DNA from: a virus
Virus record (IMG/VR): IMGVR_UViG_3300049255_000544
Location: 1-49,032 of that record
Direction: 5' to 3' (one strand)
Length of the DNA stretch: 49,032 nt
The notes beneath the pieces were generated by a model. It searched no databases, was not told the DNA's origin, and saw only the letters and a list, made by a program, of their open reading frames with translations. Position 1 is the stretch's first letter. Each line of letters begins with the position of its first letter. The position numbers were made by a program, and so were the translations under genes. Of the stretch, positions 8,785 to 17,507 are shown piece after piece.

Positions 8785-9807
8785 ATGCCTGACCTGTTTT
8801 CCACCAACGTTCTGAACGGCGTGGTCGCGGACCTGAAGCGGCCTTCGAGTTTCCTGCTCGATCGCTTCTTTCCCAACGTCCAGACCGAAACGTCCGAAGA
8901 GATCCACTTCGATGTGGACGACGCCAAGCGGCGGCTGGCGCCGTTTGTTTCCCCTCTCGTTGAAGGCAAAGTCGTCGCCGGGCGCGGCTACACGACCAAC
9001 ACCTTCAAGCCCGCCTATATAAAGGATAAGCGCGTGTTCGACGCTAACCGCCCTCTCAAGCGCTCGATCGGCGAACAGATCGGCGGCAGCATCTCGCCGA
9101 TGGACCGGCTGCGCGCGATCCTCGCCTTCGAACTGGAGGACATGCTGAACATGCTCACGCGGCGGCTCGAGGTGATGGCTGCGACGGTGCTGCGCACGGG
9201 CGCGGTGACGATCGTCGGCGACAACTACCCGAGCGTCTCGGTGAACTTCGGCCGCGACGGCGCGCAGACCATCGCGCTCACCAACCCGAATCGCTGGTCC
9301 GATACCGGCATCAACCCGCTGAACAGCCTCCAGGACTGGGCGCAGATCGTCCTCAAGAAGTGCGGTGCGATGCCCACCGACGTGGTGATGGACGTGGCCA
9401 CCTGGAAGGTGTTCCACGCGAACACGGAGGTTCAGAAGCGGCTCGACCTCTACCGCGCCATCGGCGCGCAGCCCACGATGCAACTCGGCGCGCAGATCAC
9501 CGAGGGCGGCGTGTACATGGGGTCGGTGGACGGCTTCAACATCTTCGTCTATTCCGGCTGGTACGTCGATGATGCGGGCGTCGAACAGCCGATTCTCCCG
9601 AGCGGCACGGTGATCATGTCCGGGCAGCTCCAGGGCGTGCGGGCCTACGGCGCGATCCGCGATGAAGCGGCAGGATACCAGGCAGTGCCGTACTACGTCA
9701 AGTCGTGGGTCGAGGAGGACCCGGCGGTGCGGTTCGTGATGATGCAGTCGGCTCCGCTGGTGGTCCCGTATCGCGTGAACGCGAGCTTGGCGGCAACGGT
9801 ACTGTAG
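8785..9807 (+). CDS. Major capsid protein (lambda gpE type)
   Basis: A 340-aa protein of the HK97-fold gpE family. Typical segments are LLDRFFPNV near the N-terminus, DRLRAILAFELEDML in the central helix, the TDVVMDVATWKVF stretch and the C-terminal VPYRVNASLAATVL. It forms the icosahedral shell with the decoration protein. AGGAGAGGAG lies upstream of the ATG. Length equals that of lambda gpE (341 aa). Confidence 0.95.
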   Translation: MPDLFSTNVLNGVVADLKRPSSFLLDRFFPNVQTETSEEIHFDVDDAKRRLAPFVSPLVEGKVVAGRGYTTNTFKPAYIKDKRVFDANRPLKRSIGEQIGGSISPMDRLRAILAFELEDMLNMLTRRLEVMAATVLRTGAVTIVGDNYPSVSVNFGRDGAQTIALTNPNRWSDTGINPLNSLQDWAQIVLKKCGAMPTDVVMDVATWKVFHANTEVQKRLDLYRAIGAQPTMQLGAQITEGGVYMGSVDGFNIFVYSGWYVDDAGVEQPILPSGTVIMSGQLQGVRAYGAIRDEAAGYQAVPYYVKSWVEEDPAVRFVMMQSAPLVVPYRVNASLAATVL

Positions 9808-9809
9808 CC

Positions 9810-9986
9810 ATGAAGATCAAAGGACTCGTCACCATCTACGCCGGCGCTGACGTTCATCCGCCCGGCGCTGTGTTCACGATCAACGACACGGAAGGGCAGG
9901 ACCTGGTCGCGCGAGGATTCGCTGAAGCCGTCGAAACAGGACCCGACGAGGAAGAGTCAGCGCCCGAGCCCCGCAAGAAGCGATGA
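9810..9986 (+). CDS. Small head-tail region protein
   Basis: A 58-aa protein. The first 40 residues (MKIKGLVTIYAGADVHPPGA, then FTINDTEGQDLVARGFAE) look like a small beta domain seen after major capsid genes in many siphoviruses. The tail is acidic then basic. It begins 2 bp after the capsid stop and overlaps the next start. It may take the place of lambda FI, but this is position only. Confidence 0.7.
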   Translation: MKIKGLVTIYAGADVHPPGAVFTINDTEGQDLVARGFAEAVETGPDEEESAPEPRKKR

Positions 9987-10300
9987 GCGCGCCGCCCGGC
10001 TTCGACTGGCCCGCCGAACTCGCGCGAAAACTCACGCTTCAGGTCGCGACCTTCGGGATCGATGTCAGCTACCAGCCTCAGGGCGGAACGGCGTTCACCG
10101 TCAAGGCCATCGCGGAAAGCGTCGCGCAACCGGAGAACCAATCTCCCGGCGTTTACGGCCGCCTGTTCGTCAACGCGGCCGACTTCGCGGCGGCCCCGGC
10201 GAGCGGCGACGAAGTAACGATCGGATCGACCGTCTACAAAGTCTGGCTGGTTGAGGCCGGGATCGAGGGCAATATCAACCTGATATTGCGGCAGAAGTAA
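9983..10300 (+). CDS. Head-tail joining protein candidate (FII-like)
   Basis: A 105-aa protein, beta-rich, with SYQPQGGTAFTVKAIAES and a C-terminal KVWLVEAGIEGNINLILRQ. Size, position after the capsid and this pattern fit the gpFII/head-tail attachment group, which binds the gpW-portal complex and the tail. The ATG overlaps the preceding stop (ATGA). Assignment rests on gene order and size more than on a specific motif. Confidence 0.6.
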   Translation: MSAPPGFDWPAELARKLTLQVATFGIDVSYQPQGGTAFTVKAIAESVAQPENQSPGVYGRLFVNAADFAAAPASGDEVTIGSTVYKVWLVEAGIEGNINLILRQK

Positions 10301-10303
10301 GCC

Positions 10304-10759
10304 ATGCCGTCCGTGCGCATCTATCACAAGAAGCAGATCCGGCTTGACCGCCTGAACGTCCGGCAACACCAGATGTTCAAGATCGGCACGGTCGGCGTCG
10401 CGGCGGTGAAGAACCGCCTCGCGTCCGCGCTTGGACCGCAGGACGCGCCGGCGAAGCCTCTCAACAGGCACTACGCGATCTACAAGACGAAGCTCGGACG
10501 AGGCAATCGCCGCAACCTGACGTTCTCAGGCGATCTGCTCCGCAACTTCCAGGTCCGTACCGTGAGCGAGAACCGCGCAAAGGCGGGCGTCTCCACTCGC
10601 ACAGACCGTATCAAGGCCTGGATCAACCAGAAGATCGAGCCGTGGATGGTGTTCTCGCCCAGGAACAAGACGGCGGTTGTCGAAGCGACGCGCCGCGTAA
10701 TGAACGAGATCAAGTCGCGGCTTGTGGTTGAAAGCGCGCTTGGAGGCAAACAGCGATGA
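10304..10759 (+). CDS. Tail completion protein candidate (gpZ/HK97 gp10-like)
   Basis: A 151-aa, strongly basic protein with an N-terminal helix (RQHQMFKIGTVGVAAVKNRL), a middle NLTFSGDLLRNFQV and a C-terminal helix (VVEATRRVMNEIKSRLVVE). This helix-beta-helix outline and the position fit the tail completion or neck proteins of lambda (Z) and HK97 (gp10). These act at the head-proximal end of the tail. Its stop overlaps the next start. Confidence 0.6.
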   Translation: MPSVRIYHKKQIRLDRLNVRQHQMFKIGTVGVAAVKNRLASALGPQDAPAKPLNRHYAIYKTKLGRGNRRNLTFSGDLLRNFQVRTVSENRAKAGVSTRTDRIKAWINQKIEPWMVFSPRNKTAVVEATRRVMNEIKSRLVVESALGGKQR

Positions 10760-11226
10760 TCGATCCCTCAGAGCTGGTCAACAACCTGGTCGCCGCGCTG
10801 CGATTGATTCCCGATCTCGTCGCCGAGATGGACGGCGACGCCGAACGCATCTACGCATATCACGACCAGTATCCGAAGCGGTCGAGCCTGGCGCACGCGA
10901 TTCATCAGATGCCCGCGCCGTCGATCATGGCCGTGTGGCAAGGAACGCAGCCCGGCAGTTTCGGCGCAGTGGACGTGTGGAAGCATCAGGTCACGCTGTA
11001 TCTGCGCGCCCGCGAAGCCGCCGACTCCGACGCGCCCGCCTATCACCGGATGTTCCGGTTGATCACGAAAGGCGTGCCCACAGGCTCCGACGTTCCGATG
11101 CTGAACGTCACCGTTCATCCCTCGTGCCACGCAATGGACCTGCCATTGATTCAACGGCAGACCGACGCCGAGGGCCTGGACTACTTCGAAGTTCCCATCA
11201 CGTTTACGGAAATTGGCGATGACTAA
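10756..11226 (+). CDS. Tail terminator candidate (gpU-like)
   Basis: A 156-aa protein with an N-terminal helix (DPSELVNNLVAALRLIPDLV), a central VWKHQVTLYLRAREA strand and a C-terminal FEVPITFTEIGD strand. The alpha-beta order with a final beta hairpin is that of tail terminator proteins, which cap the tail tube at its final length. It overlaps genes on both sides by a few bases. The position between completion and tube genes matches lambda U. Confidence 0.6.
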   Translation: MIDPSELVNNLVAALRLIPDLVAEMDGDAERIYAYHDQYPKRSSLAHAIHQMPAPSIMAVWQGTQPGSFGAVDVWKHQVTLYLRAREAADSDAPAYHRMFRLITKGVPTGSDVPMLNVTVHPSCHAMDLPLIQRQTDAEGLDYFEVPITFTEIGDD

Positions 11227-11380
11227 CGAGAAAGTCTGGATGCGGCCGAACGACGGCCACAGCGAGCCGCGTGAGTTTGAGGCCAAGCCCGAAGTGATCG
11301 TACCGCTGATGGTCTCGGGCTGGAGTCAATGCGACCCGCCCGCAAAGGAAACGGAGGTGAAGCGCAATGTCGACGACTAG
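11219..11380 (+). CDS. Small 53-aa protein overlapping both neighbours
   Basis: An ATG at 11219 opens a 53-codon frame that overlaps the tail terminator candidate by 8 bp and the tail tube gene by 14 bp. The product starts MTNEKVWMRPNDG and contains KPEVIVPLMVSGWSQCDPP. Such very short genes before the tail tube occur in related siphoviruses. Tight overlaps on both sides and phage-like codon use support it. Function unknown. Confidence 0.55.
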   Translation: MTNEKVWMRPNDGHSEPREFEAKPEVIVPLMVSGWSQCDPPAKETEVKRNVDD

Positions 11381-12407
11381 ACTACAAGAGGTCCTGATCG
11401 GGTTTGGCAAGGGCAAGCAGACCGACATCGTGACCGCGAACCTGGTCGCGAACATCTGGCAGTTGAAGAAGCTCAACGCCGCGCTGGCCAATCCGAAGCT
11501 CAACACCGAAGACGACTCGCAGGAGTACGGCAAGGGCCACGAGTTCGCCACCACCTTATTTAAAACGTCGTGGGATGCACCGGGCACCATCGAAAAATAC
11601 CTGGGCGCGGAGATCGCGGCGTGGGCGATGGCATTCGGCCTCGGCAAGGTGGTGAAGTCGGGCACGTCGCCGAACTTCACCTACACGTGCACGCCGTTGT
11701 TTCCCGCGAACGGCGACGCGGCGGAACTTCCGTACTTCTCCTTCATCGAGCAGATCCGCCCGGGCGCGGGCGCCGTCATCGATCGCATGGCCGTGGGTTG
11801 CTCGGTCGAAGGCTGGACGATCACGATTGGATCGGGGCCGGGCCGCGCCAACAGCAAGATCACGATCGAGTTCATCAGCTCGGGCAAAGTTACCGAGCCA
11901 TCTGGGATCACGCTGCCCGCGGCCACTGCCGAAAAACTGCTGCCATCGGCGTCGCTTGCGCTCACCATCAACGGCGTCGATTACGTCACGAGCAAAAACA
12001 TCGTGTCTCTCGAAACATCCTGGAAGAACAATATCCAGGCGGACGCGGGCTTCTTTCCGGGCTCCGGGTTTCAGACGCCCGGCGATGCGGCGTCGGGCGC
12101 GATACGCGGGCGGCTCGAGTTCGGCAATCGCCAGGGGATGCTCAAGTTCGTAGCGCGCTTCGATAACGCCTCGACCGAGCTGATCAAGCTCAAGAACCAG
12201 ACCACGGGCACGGCGGTCATCGCGCTCACGTTCGACGCCAACAACTCGCTGACGATCACCTGGCAGAAGGTGGCGTTCGCGACGGCGGAGGTCGGCGAGA
12301 CCAACGGCATTGTCACCGTGGCGGTCGATTGCACGCCGCTCTACGACACCACCAACGGAATCATCTCCGCCGTGGCCAAGTGTACGGTGGACGGCATCTG
12401 CCAGTAG
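11367..12407 (+). CDS. Major tail tube protein
   Basis: A 346-aa protein of the long-tail tube group. It contains LYDTTNGIISAVAKC near its end, the AEKLLPSASLALTINGVDY central stretch, and a TSWKNN segment typical of beta-sandwich tube subunits. It polymerises around the tape measure protein to form the tail tube. AACGGAGGTGAAGCGCA before the ATG gives a strong ribosome site, as expected for a highly made protein. Confidence 0.85.
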   Translation: MSTTRLQEVLIGFGKGKQTDIVTANLVANIWQLKKLNAALANPKLNTEDDSQEYGKGHEFATTLFKTSWDAPGTIEKYLGAEIAAWAMAFGLGKVVKSGTSPNFTYTCTPLFPANGDAAELPYFSFIEQIRPGAGAVIDRMAVGCSVEGWTITIGSGPGRANSKITIEFISSGKVTEPSGITLPAATAEKLLPSASLALTINGVDYVTSKNIVSLETSWKNNIQADAGFFPGSGFQTPGDAASGAIRGRLEFGNRQGMLKFVARFDNASTELIKLKNQTTGTAVIALTFDANNSLTITWQKVAFATAEVGETNGIVTVAVDCTPLYDTTNGIISAVAKCTVDGICQ

Positions 12408-12415
12408 GAGGCTTC

Positions 12416-13030
12416 ATGGAAAATCCAGTATTCGATGCGTCGCGGCCGATCTCGATCAACCTTCGAACGCCCACGGGTGTGAAGACGCTCAAGGTCCGCT
12501 TTCCTTCGGACGACGAATGGACCGAACGCCAGCGCCGCCGCAAGGTGACGATCAAGCAGTTGGGTCGCGGCGTTTCGGAGACGATCGTCGCGAACGGCGA
12601 GGATGTGGACTCGGCGTTGCTTGAGAAAATCCGCGAGGGCGACGAGCCCGAGGTCGATCCGTTCGAGGCCGTGAAGGTGATCGAGCAGCTGAGCCTCGCG
12701 GAAGTCGATGATGTGGTTCCCGATGCCGATTCCTTCCGCGTGCAGTTGCGAGTGCTCGGGGCGGTGACCACGCACGTGCTGAAGATGCCGTCGGCGAAGG
12801 ATGTCTTTGAATACCGCCGCAGCTTCGCGCGGGTGCTCGACTTGCCGTACAACCGCCAAGAATTGACCATCAACATCGCGGCAGCCGCGGCGCTCTATAA
12901 GAAACTCGCCGTGACCACGGAGGGTTACGCCGCCGATGTGCCGGTCATTCACCAGGCCGTCGCGGTGAAAGCCGCAATCGATGCGATGGATACCGCGTTT
13001 GCGGAGGATCGCGACGCAAATTTTCCGTAG
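12416..13030 (+). CDS. Tail assembly chaperone, short form (gpG-like)
   Basis: A 204-aa protein starting MENPVFDASRPISINL, 8 bp after the tail tube stop. Mixed alpha/beta sequence with a helical C-terminal half (AAAALYKKLAVTTEG and HQAVAVKAAIDAMDTAFAED). Position between the tail tube and the tape measure, plus a slippery heptamer just before its stop, mark it as the gpG-type chaperone that binds the tape measure during tail assembly. The frame upstream of 12416 is a shadow of the tube gene. Confidence 0.8.
   Translation: MENPVFDASRPISINLRTPTGVKTLKVRFPSDDEWTERQRRRKVTIKQLGRGVSETIVANGEDVDSALLEKIREGDEPEVDPFEAVKVIEQLSLAEVDDVVPDADSFRVQLRVLGAVTTHVLKMPSAKDVFEYRRSFARVLDLPYNRQELTINIAAAAALYKKLAVTTEGYAADVPVIHQAVAVKAAIDAMDTAFAEDRDANFP
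13018..13024 (+). promoter_or_regulatory. Probable -1 ribosomal frameshift site (AAATTTT)
   Basis: The heptamer reads A AAT TTT in the chaperone frame, fitting the X XXY YYZ rule, two codons before the TAG at 13028. A -1 slip moves ribosomes into an open frame that runs to 13356. Lambda G/GT uses the same arrangement at the same place in the tail operon. The event itself is inferred. Confidence 0.75.
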
Positions 13031-13356
13031 GCGAGTGGCCGGAGGAGCCGTCGCTCCGGTTCCTCGTGCATTGGGCGCTGCGACGCGAGGAACTGTGTGA
13101 TCCTGGCCTCTGTCCCGACTCGCCCGACGAGGGCGGGCGCTGCGACCATTGCCCGCTCGACAAGCTGGATTCAGCACAGAACTCTGAGAAAGGTCTACTG
13201 CTCAGGCGGGCTCTTGAGTTGACGGCTGTGCTCAAGTTAGGCGTAAGAATCTCCCTCGAAGACATCAGGGCAGATGAGTTTCAGGCGATGCTGATCGTCG
13301 CTGAAGAACGCGACCAATTAGAACGTGAGACAACTGCCGGGGGCCTGCCAAAATAG
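13024..13356 (+). CDS. Frameshift extension of the tail chaperone (gpGT-like)
   Basis: The -1 frame has no stop from the slippery site to 13356 and adds 110 residues to the first 203 of the chaperone, giving about 313 aa. The extension contains a Cys cluster (C, C, then CDHC within about 25 residues, near CDPGLCPDSPDEGGRCDHC), which could bind a metal. It ends in a charged helix. It has no good start codon of its own (only GTG at 13066), which fits an extension better than a separate gene. In lambda the T part recruits the tail tube subunit. Confidence 0.7.
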   Translation, partial: SVGEWPEEPSLRFLVHWALRREELCDPGLCPDSPDEGGRCDHCPLDKLDSAQNSEKGLLLRRALELTAVLKLGVRISLEDIRADEFQAMLIVAEERDQLERETTAGGLPK

Positions 13357-13400
13357 AAACATCCACTTGGATCAGCCAGGAGCGGGTTCAGCCGAAGACT

Positions 13401-14180
13401 ATGGCCGTCAATCCACTTAATCACCCGGTTTACGAACGTCTGCCACTGCGCACTCAGAAGAAACTCCTGAGCCCCAGATCGGAAGACAAGCTCACGTGGG
13501 ACTGCTTCTTTGGTCTACACAAGGCGGGTGAGCTCGGCGCTGTTCTCGCCAGCGTCCTGCAGATTCCGAAGCGGAGTCTCAACGATCCACGCCTCATGTT
13601 ATGGGGCTTTGAGATTCAAGAAGAAAGCGCTTCACTATGGGAACCGCTATACGATACATTGTCCGCAATCGAGAATTACGGAGACGGAAAGCCAGAGGGG
13701 CAGAAGACAGAGCCTGACGTGATCGTGGTTTCCGAAAGGTCACTGGTCGTCGCCGAATGCAAGCGGATGCACGGCCTGGGACGATGCAGCCGATTCGAGG
13801 ATGAACGCTGCCCAGAGATCCATTTGGATCGCCGCAAGCGTCCATACTGCCAATATTGGAACCGCGGCCTTGTGGAACTCGTCAGCTTTTCCAAGCCAGT
13901 GCCGCCCGCTGCGGCCCCCGATTGCAATCTGTACTATCAACTTCTACGCAATTACATGATTGGCGATCGTCTGGCCACTGCGCTAAGGCTGCAACTCCAC
14001 CTCATGGTCGTCAAAGCGGCGAATAGTCCGCACTCCGCCGAAACAAGGGCAGAGGTTGAGCATTTTAATTCAAGGGTGACGCGCGATTCGAAGTACGCCG
14101 TGGCCTGCTGGAATGATTTCCGCCGTGCGGCGGTGGACGTGTTATCGGGCTATTCTTCTGAACTCCCGCACCTCGCCTAG
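13401..14180 (+). CDS. PD-(D/E)XK nuclease-like cargo protein
   Basis: A 259-aa protein inserted between the tail chaperone and the tape measure, which are normally adjacent. PD at residues 105-106 and E119-C-K121 (VVAECK) give the PD-(D/E)XK core spacing. QYWNRGL (from 151) and LYYQLLRNYMIG follow in a helical C-terminal half. The core is shared by restriction enzymes and many nucleases. The Cys-rich segment CSRFEDERCPEIHLDRRKRP (129-148) may bind a metal. Third-position G+C is visibly lower than in the tail genes, suggesting acquisition. A defence or DNA-exclusion nuclease is the simplest reading; it resembles putative restriction endonucleases with a QLLRN motif, but I cannot fix a family. 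Confidence 0.65.
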   Translation: MAVNPLNHPVYERLPLRTQKKLLSPRSEDKLTWDCFFGLHKAGELGAVLASVLQIPKRSLNDPRLMLWGFEIQEESASLWEPLYDTLSAIENYGDGKPEGQKTEPDVIVVSERSLVVAECKRMHGLGRCSRFEDERCPEIHLDRRKRPYCQYWNRGLVELVSFSKPVPPAAAPDCNLYYQLLRNYMIGDRLATALRLQLHLMVVKAANSPHSAETRAEVEHFNSRVTRDSKYAVACWNDFRRAAVDVLSGYSSELPHLA

Positions 14181-14218
14181 CCGACGCCGGTACGGTCAAC
14201 TCCCAACCTCCAGGTTCC

Positions 14219-17200
14219 ATGGCCGCCGACAACAAACTCGAACTCGTCGTCGAGGTGGATACCACCAAGGCAAACGCGTCCATCAAGAGCGTCAACACCG
14301 GTCTGTCGAGCATCGAGGAAACCGCTGCCAAGAGCGCGCGCGGTGCATCCGGCAGTATCGATTCGATGACCGCCGCGATGGTCAAGGGCGCCACCGCCGG
14401 CAATCTGCTCGCTGAGGGCATCAAGGCCGCCGTCGAATGGGCAAAGGAATGGACCATCGAAGCCGCGAAGATGGCGGCACACAACGCGCGCATGGAGGCG
14501 TCCACGATGGCGCTCGCCAAGTCGCACGGCCTGAGCGCGACTGAGGCCAAGAAGTACTCGGACGCCGTCCAGGAAGTCGGCTTCGAATACGACGAGGCGC
14601 TCCACGCGGTTGATCGCCTCATCATCGCCGACCTCGATCTCTCCAAGGCGACCGGCCTCGCCAAAATCGCCAAGGACGCGGCGGCCATCGAGAACATCTC
14701 GGCTCCCGAGGCTCTCGAAAAGATCCTCCAGGCGATCGAGTTCGGCAACGCCCGCGCCCTGCGCGCTGCGGGACTCCGCGTCGATCTCGAAAAGGAAATC
14801 CAGATCGCGGAGCTGACGCTCGGGCGCACGCTCTCCGAGAACGAGAAGGTTCAGCTCCGCTACAACGCCGTGGTTCGCGAGGCGGCCAACATCCAGGGCG
14901 CTTCGGCTGCGGCGGCCGGAACGGCGGAAGCCCAGATGAAAGCCCTGCACCGCGAGGTTAACGATCTCAAGGAAGCCGTCGGCGACCGGTTCCAGGATCA
15001 GTTCCGCAGCGTCGTCCGCACGCTTCGCGACCTGGTCGGCTGGCTCAAGGAGAACACGGATCTGCTCGCGAAGTTCGGGCAGATAGCGATGTGGGTTGCG
15101 GGTGCGTTGGCGTCGTATGCCCTGGCCACGAAGATCATGGATCTGGCGAAGGCGATCGCGGCGCTACGCCTGGCCAGTCTGAATCCGTATGCGCTGCTCG
15201 GCTTCGGCGTGTTGGCGGCGGGCGCGATCGTCTACTCCAACTGGAAGGACACGCAGGATCGGCTTCAGGCGCAGTTCGACGAGATGCAGCAGAAGGCCCT
15301 TCGCGCGGACCTCTTCAGCGGCAAAACCAGCGTCGATGCGTTGCGCAAGAAGGGCATGACCGACGACCAGATCCGCGAGTTGATCACCGGCAAACGGTAC
15401 CTGCCGGGCGAGGAGCTACAGTTCGATTTCAGCGGGCTGCCGAAGCTCGCCATTCGCAAGACGAACGAGCCGGATCTGGATGCCTTGAAGCGCGCGCAGG
15501 AGATCCGCAAGCGGCAGGCCGAGATCGAGCGGGAGTCCCTGGAGGCGGCGCTTTCCGCCGAGGCGCAGGGCGTGACCGGGCCGGCAAAGGCTGTGCTCGA
15601 AATGCAGAAGGAGATCGCCAAGTACACGTCATATGTGGATGAGCGGGGTGTCACGCAGAAGATGCAGTTGACGGCGAAGACTCGCGAGAACCTGGAGCGC
15701 GAGCTTCACGCCAAGATCCGCGCGATGCAGAAGGAGGAGGCCGCCGAATACCTGAAGAACGAACAGGAGGCTTACGAGCGGCGGCTCGCTTGGGATACCG
15801 AGATCTTCCAGCGCCGCATCGAGAACGACACCGAGATCGCGCGAAGGAACCTGGATCACTTGGCGCAGGTTTACTCGTTTGAAGAGCAGCGGGCTGGTTT
15901 CGGGCGCGATGCCCGGCTGCGCGAGCTCGATTCCTACGACGCGCAGACGCTGGCGCAGAAGGTGTGGGTCGAGCAGCTGAAGATGGAGATCGAGGTCGAG
16001 TACCTGGAGCGGGTGAATGAGGTCAAGCAGCGCCTGTTCGACATGGAGACCTCGCGGATGGTGCTGGAGGAAGAGGCCAATCTGAACCGGCTCGGCTATC
16101 GGGCGGACGAGATCAAGACGCGGATCGCGGAGTTGACGCAGCAGCGCGACGACCTTCGCCGGCAGCAGCAGGAGACAACGGACGCGGCGGTGCAGGCGGC
16201 GCGCGAGAACGCGAGCATCCGGCAGGCGCAACTGATCCGCGACCACAACCAGCAGATCTTCGATTCGCTGAAACGCCAGGCTGAGGGCGTGTTCGACGCG
16301 CTGCTCACCAAGTCGCAGTCAATCTGGTCGGCGATCGGGAACTCGCTGAAGACCGCGATTCTCACCGCAATCAAGGATGTGGTCAGCTCGCGCGTTGCGG
16401 CGATGTTGATGCAGTTGTTCACTGGAACGAAGGTGTCGTTCCCGCAGCAGAGCGTGGGCGCAGCGAGCGTGGGCGTGCTCGGGCGTATCGGCGGAATTCT
16501 CGGCGTCGGTGCGGTGCCGGTGTTCGCGGGCGGCAGCGGCGGCGGTCCCATTCCCGGCGGCGCGGCGGGAGGCTGGGGAACGCCGCCCTTCATTCCTTCC
16601 GGCAGCCCGTCCGGGAGCGGAGGCGGATGGTCGAGCATCGGCGGACTGGCGGCTTCGAAGGCCGGTTGGTCGGGGCTGTTGTCGAACCTGAAAGAGTTCC
16701 TTGGATTCGGCGGAGGCGTGCAGTATGCGCCGGGAATGGCAACGACCTGGGAGGCCGCGACGCTCGGGCAGAAACTCTCGGCGCTAGGACGGTCCAATGC
16801 GGCGGTGCTCGGCGGCGGATTGCTCGCGCTCGACGGTCTGCGGCGCGGAGGTTTCGTCGGGCTCGCCGAAACAACGGCGGGAGGCGCGATGATCGGCTTC
16901 AAGTACGGCGGTCCGTTGGGCGCGGCCATTGGAGCCGGAATCGGCGCGATCGCGGGCATCGTGCGGTTGTTTGTCAAAAGCGCCGAGGACAAGGTCCGCG
17001 AGAAGGTGAAGGCGCTCTATGGCGTGGACATCTCCGACAAAGGCGTATTGAATCAGATCGCCGACACGGTTAAGTCGACGTACGGAGGCAACATTGACTT
17101 GGCGATTCGCAGCCCGCAGATTCGCGACCTGATCCAGTTGTACGCGATGACCACGGGGCAGAAGCCCACCAACATGCCCGCTCAGATGCGCCCAGGCACG

Positions 17201-17503
17201 CTGATCGAATCGGGCGGCTCACTGTTCCAGGGTTCGAGCTATGCGAACGGCACGCTGATTCCGTCGCTCGGCGGGCTGCCGACGCTCGATCGAATCGGAG
17301 GCGGCACACCGTCGGGCGCGGGACAGGTCGTGATCCAACTGGACGGTCCGGCGACAACCGCGCTGCTGCGGGGCGAGGCCGTGCAGGCGATCACCAGCAA
17401 TCCGCGCGCTGTCCAAGCTGCGACTATGACGGCCACGAAATCGAACGCGGGGCGGCGCGAGCTCACCGCGCTTCAGTTGAGCCCAGGGACGATCACCTCG
17501 TAA
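14219..17503 (+). CDS. Tail tape measure protein
   Basis: A 1094-aa protein, the largest helical protein of the tail module. It begins with a coiled-coil-like region, has hydrophobic segments around residues 285-345 (MWVAGALASYALATKIM and LLGFGVLAAGAIVYS) and 880-920 (Gly/Ala-rich), and a long charged helical middle (about 420-690). It sets tail length and is ejected with the DNA. The length would predict a tail of roughly 160 nm at about 1.5 angstrom per residue, which is an estimate from the usual rule. It is separated from its chaperones by the nuclease-like cargo. Confidence 0.93.
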   Translation: MAADNKLELVVEVDTTKANASIKSVNTGLSSIEETAAKSARGASGSIDSMTAAMVKGATAGNLLAEGIKAAVEWAKEWTIEAAKMAAHNARMEASTMALAKSHGLSATEAKKYSDAVQEVGFEYDEALHAVDRLIIADLDLSKATGLAKIAKDAAAIENISAPEALEKILQAIEFGNARALRAAGLRVDLEKEIQIAELTLGRTLSENEKVQLRYNAVVREAANIQGASAAAAGTAEAQMKALHREVNDLKEAVGDRFQDQFRSVVRTLRDLVGWLKENTDLLAKFGQIAMWVAGALASYALATKIMDLAKAIAALRLASLNPYALLGFGVLAAGAIVYSNWKDTQDRLQAQFDEMQQKALRADLFSGKTSVDALRKKGMTDDQIRELITGKRYLPGEELQFDFSGLPKLAIRKTNEPDLDALKRAQEIRKRQAEIERESLEAALSAEAQGVTGPAKAVLEMQKEIAKYTSYVDERGVTQKMQLTAKTRENLERELHAKIRAMQKEEAAEYLKNEQEAYERRLAWDTEIFQRRIENDTEIARRNLDHLAQVYSFEEQRAGFGRDARLRELDSYDAQTLAQKVWVEQLKMEIEVEYLERVNEVKQRLFDMETSRMVLEEEANLNRLGYRADEIKTRIAELTQQRDDLRRQQQETTDAAVQAARENASIRQAQLIRDHNQQIFDSLKRQAEGVFDALLTKSQSIWSAIGNSLKTAILTAIKDVVSSRVAAMLMQLFTGTKVSFPQQSVGAASVGVLGRIGGILGVGAVPVFAGGSGGGPIPGGAAGGWGTPPFIPSGSPSGSGGGWSSIGGLAASKAGWSGLLSNLKEFLGFGGGVQYAPGMATTWEAATLGQKLSALGRSNAAVLGGGLLALDGLRRGGFVGLAETTAGGAMIGFKYGGPLGAAIGAGIGAIAGIVRLFVKSAEDKVREKVKALYGVDISDKGVLNQIADTVKSTYGGNIDLAIRSPQIRDLIQLYAMTTGQKPTNMPAQMRPGTLIESGGSLFQGSSYANGTLIPSLGGLPTLDRIGGGTPSGAGQVVIQLDGPATTALLRGEAVQAITSNPRAVQAATMTATKSNAGRRELTALQLSPGTITS

Positions 17504-17507
17504 CGCC

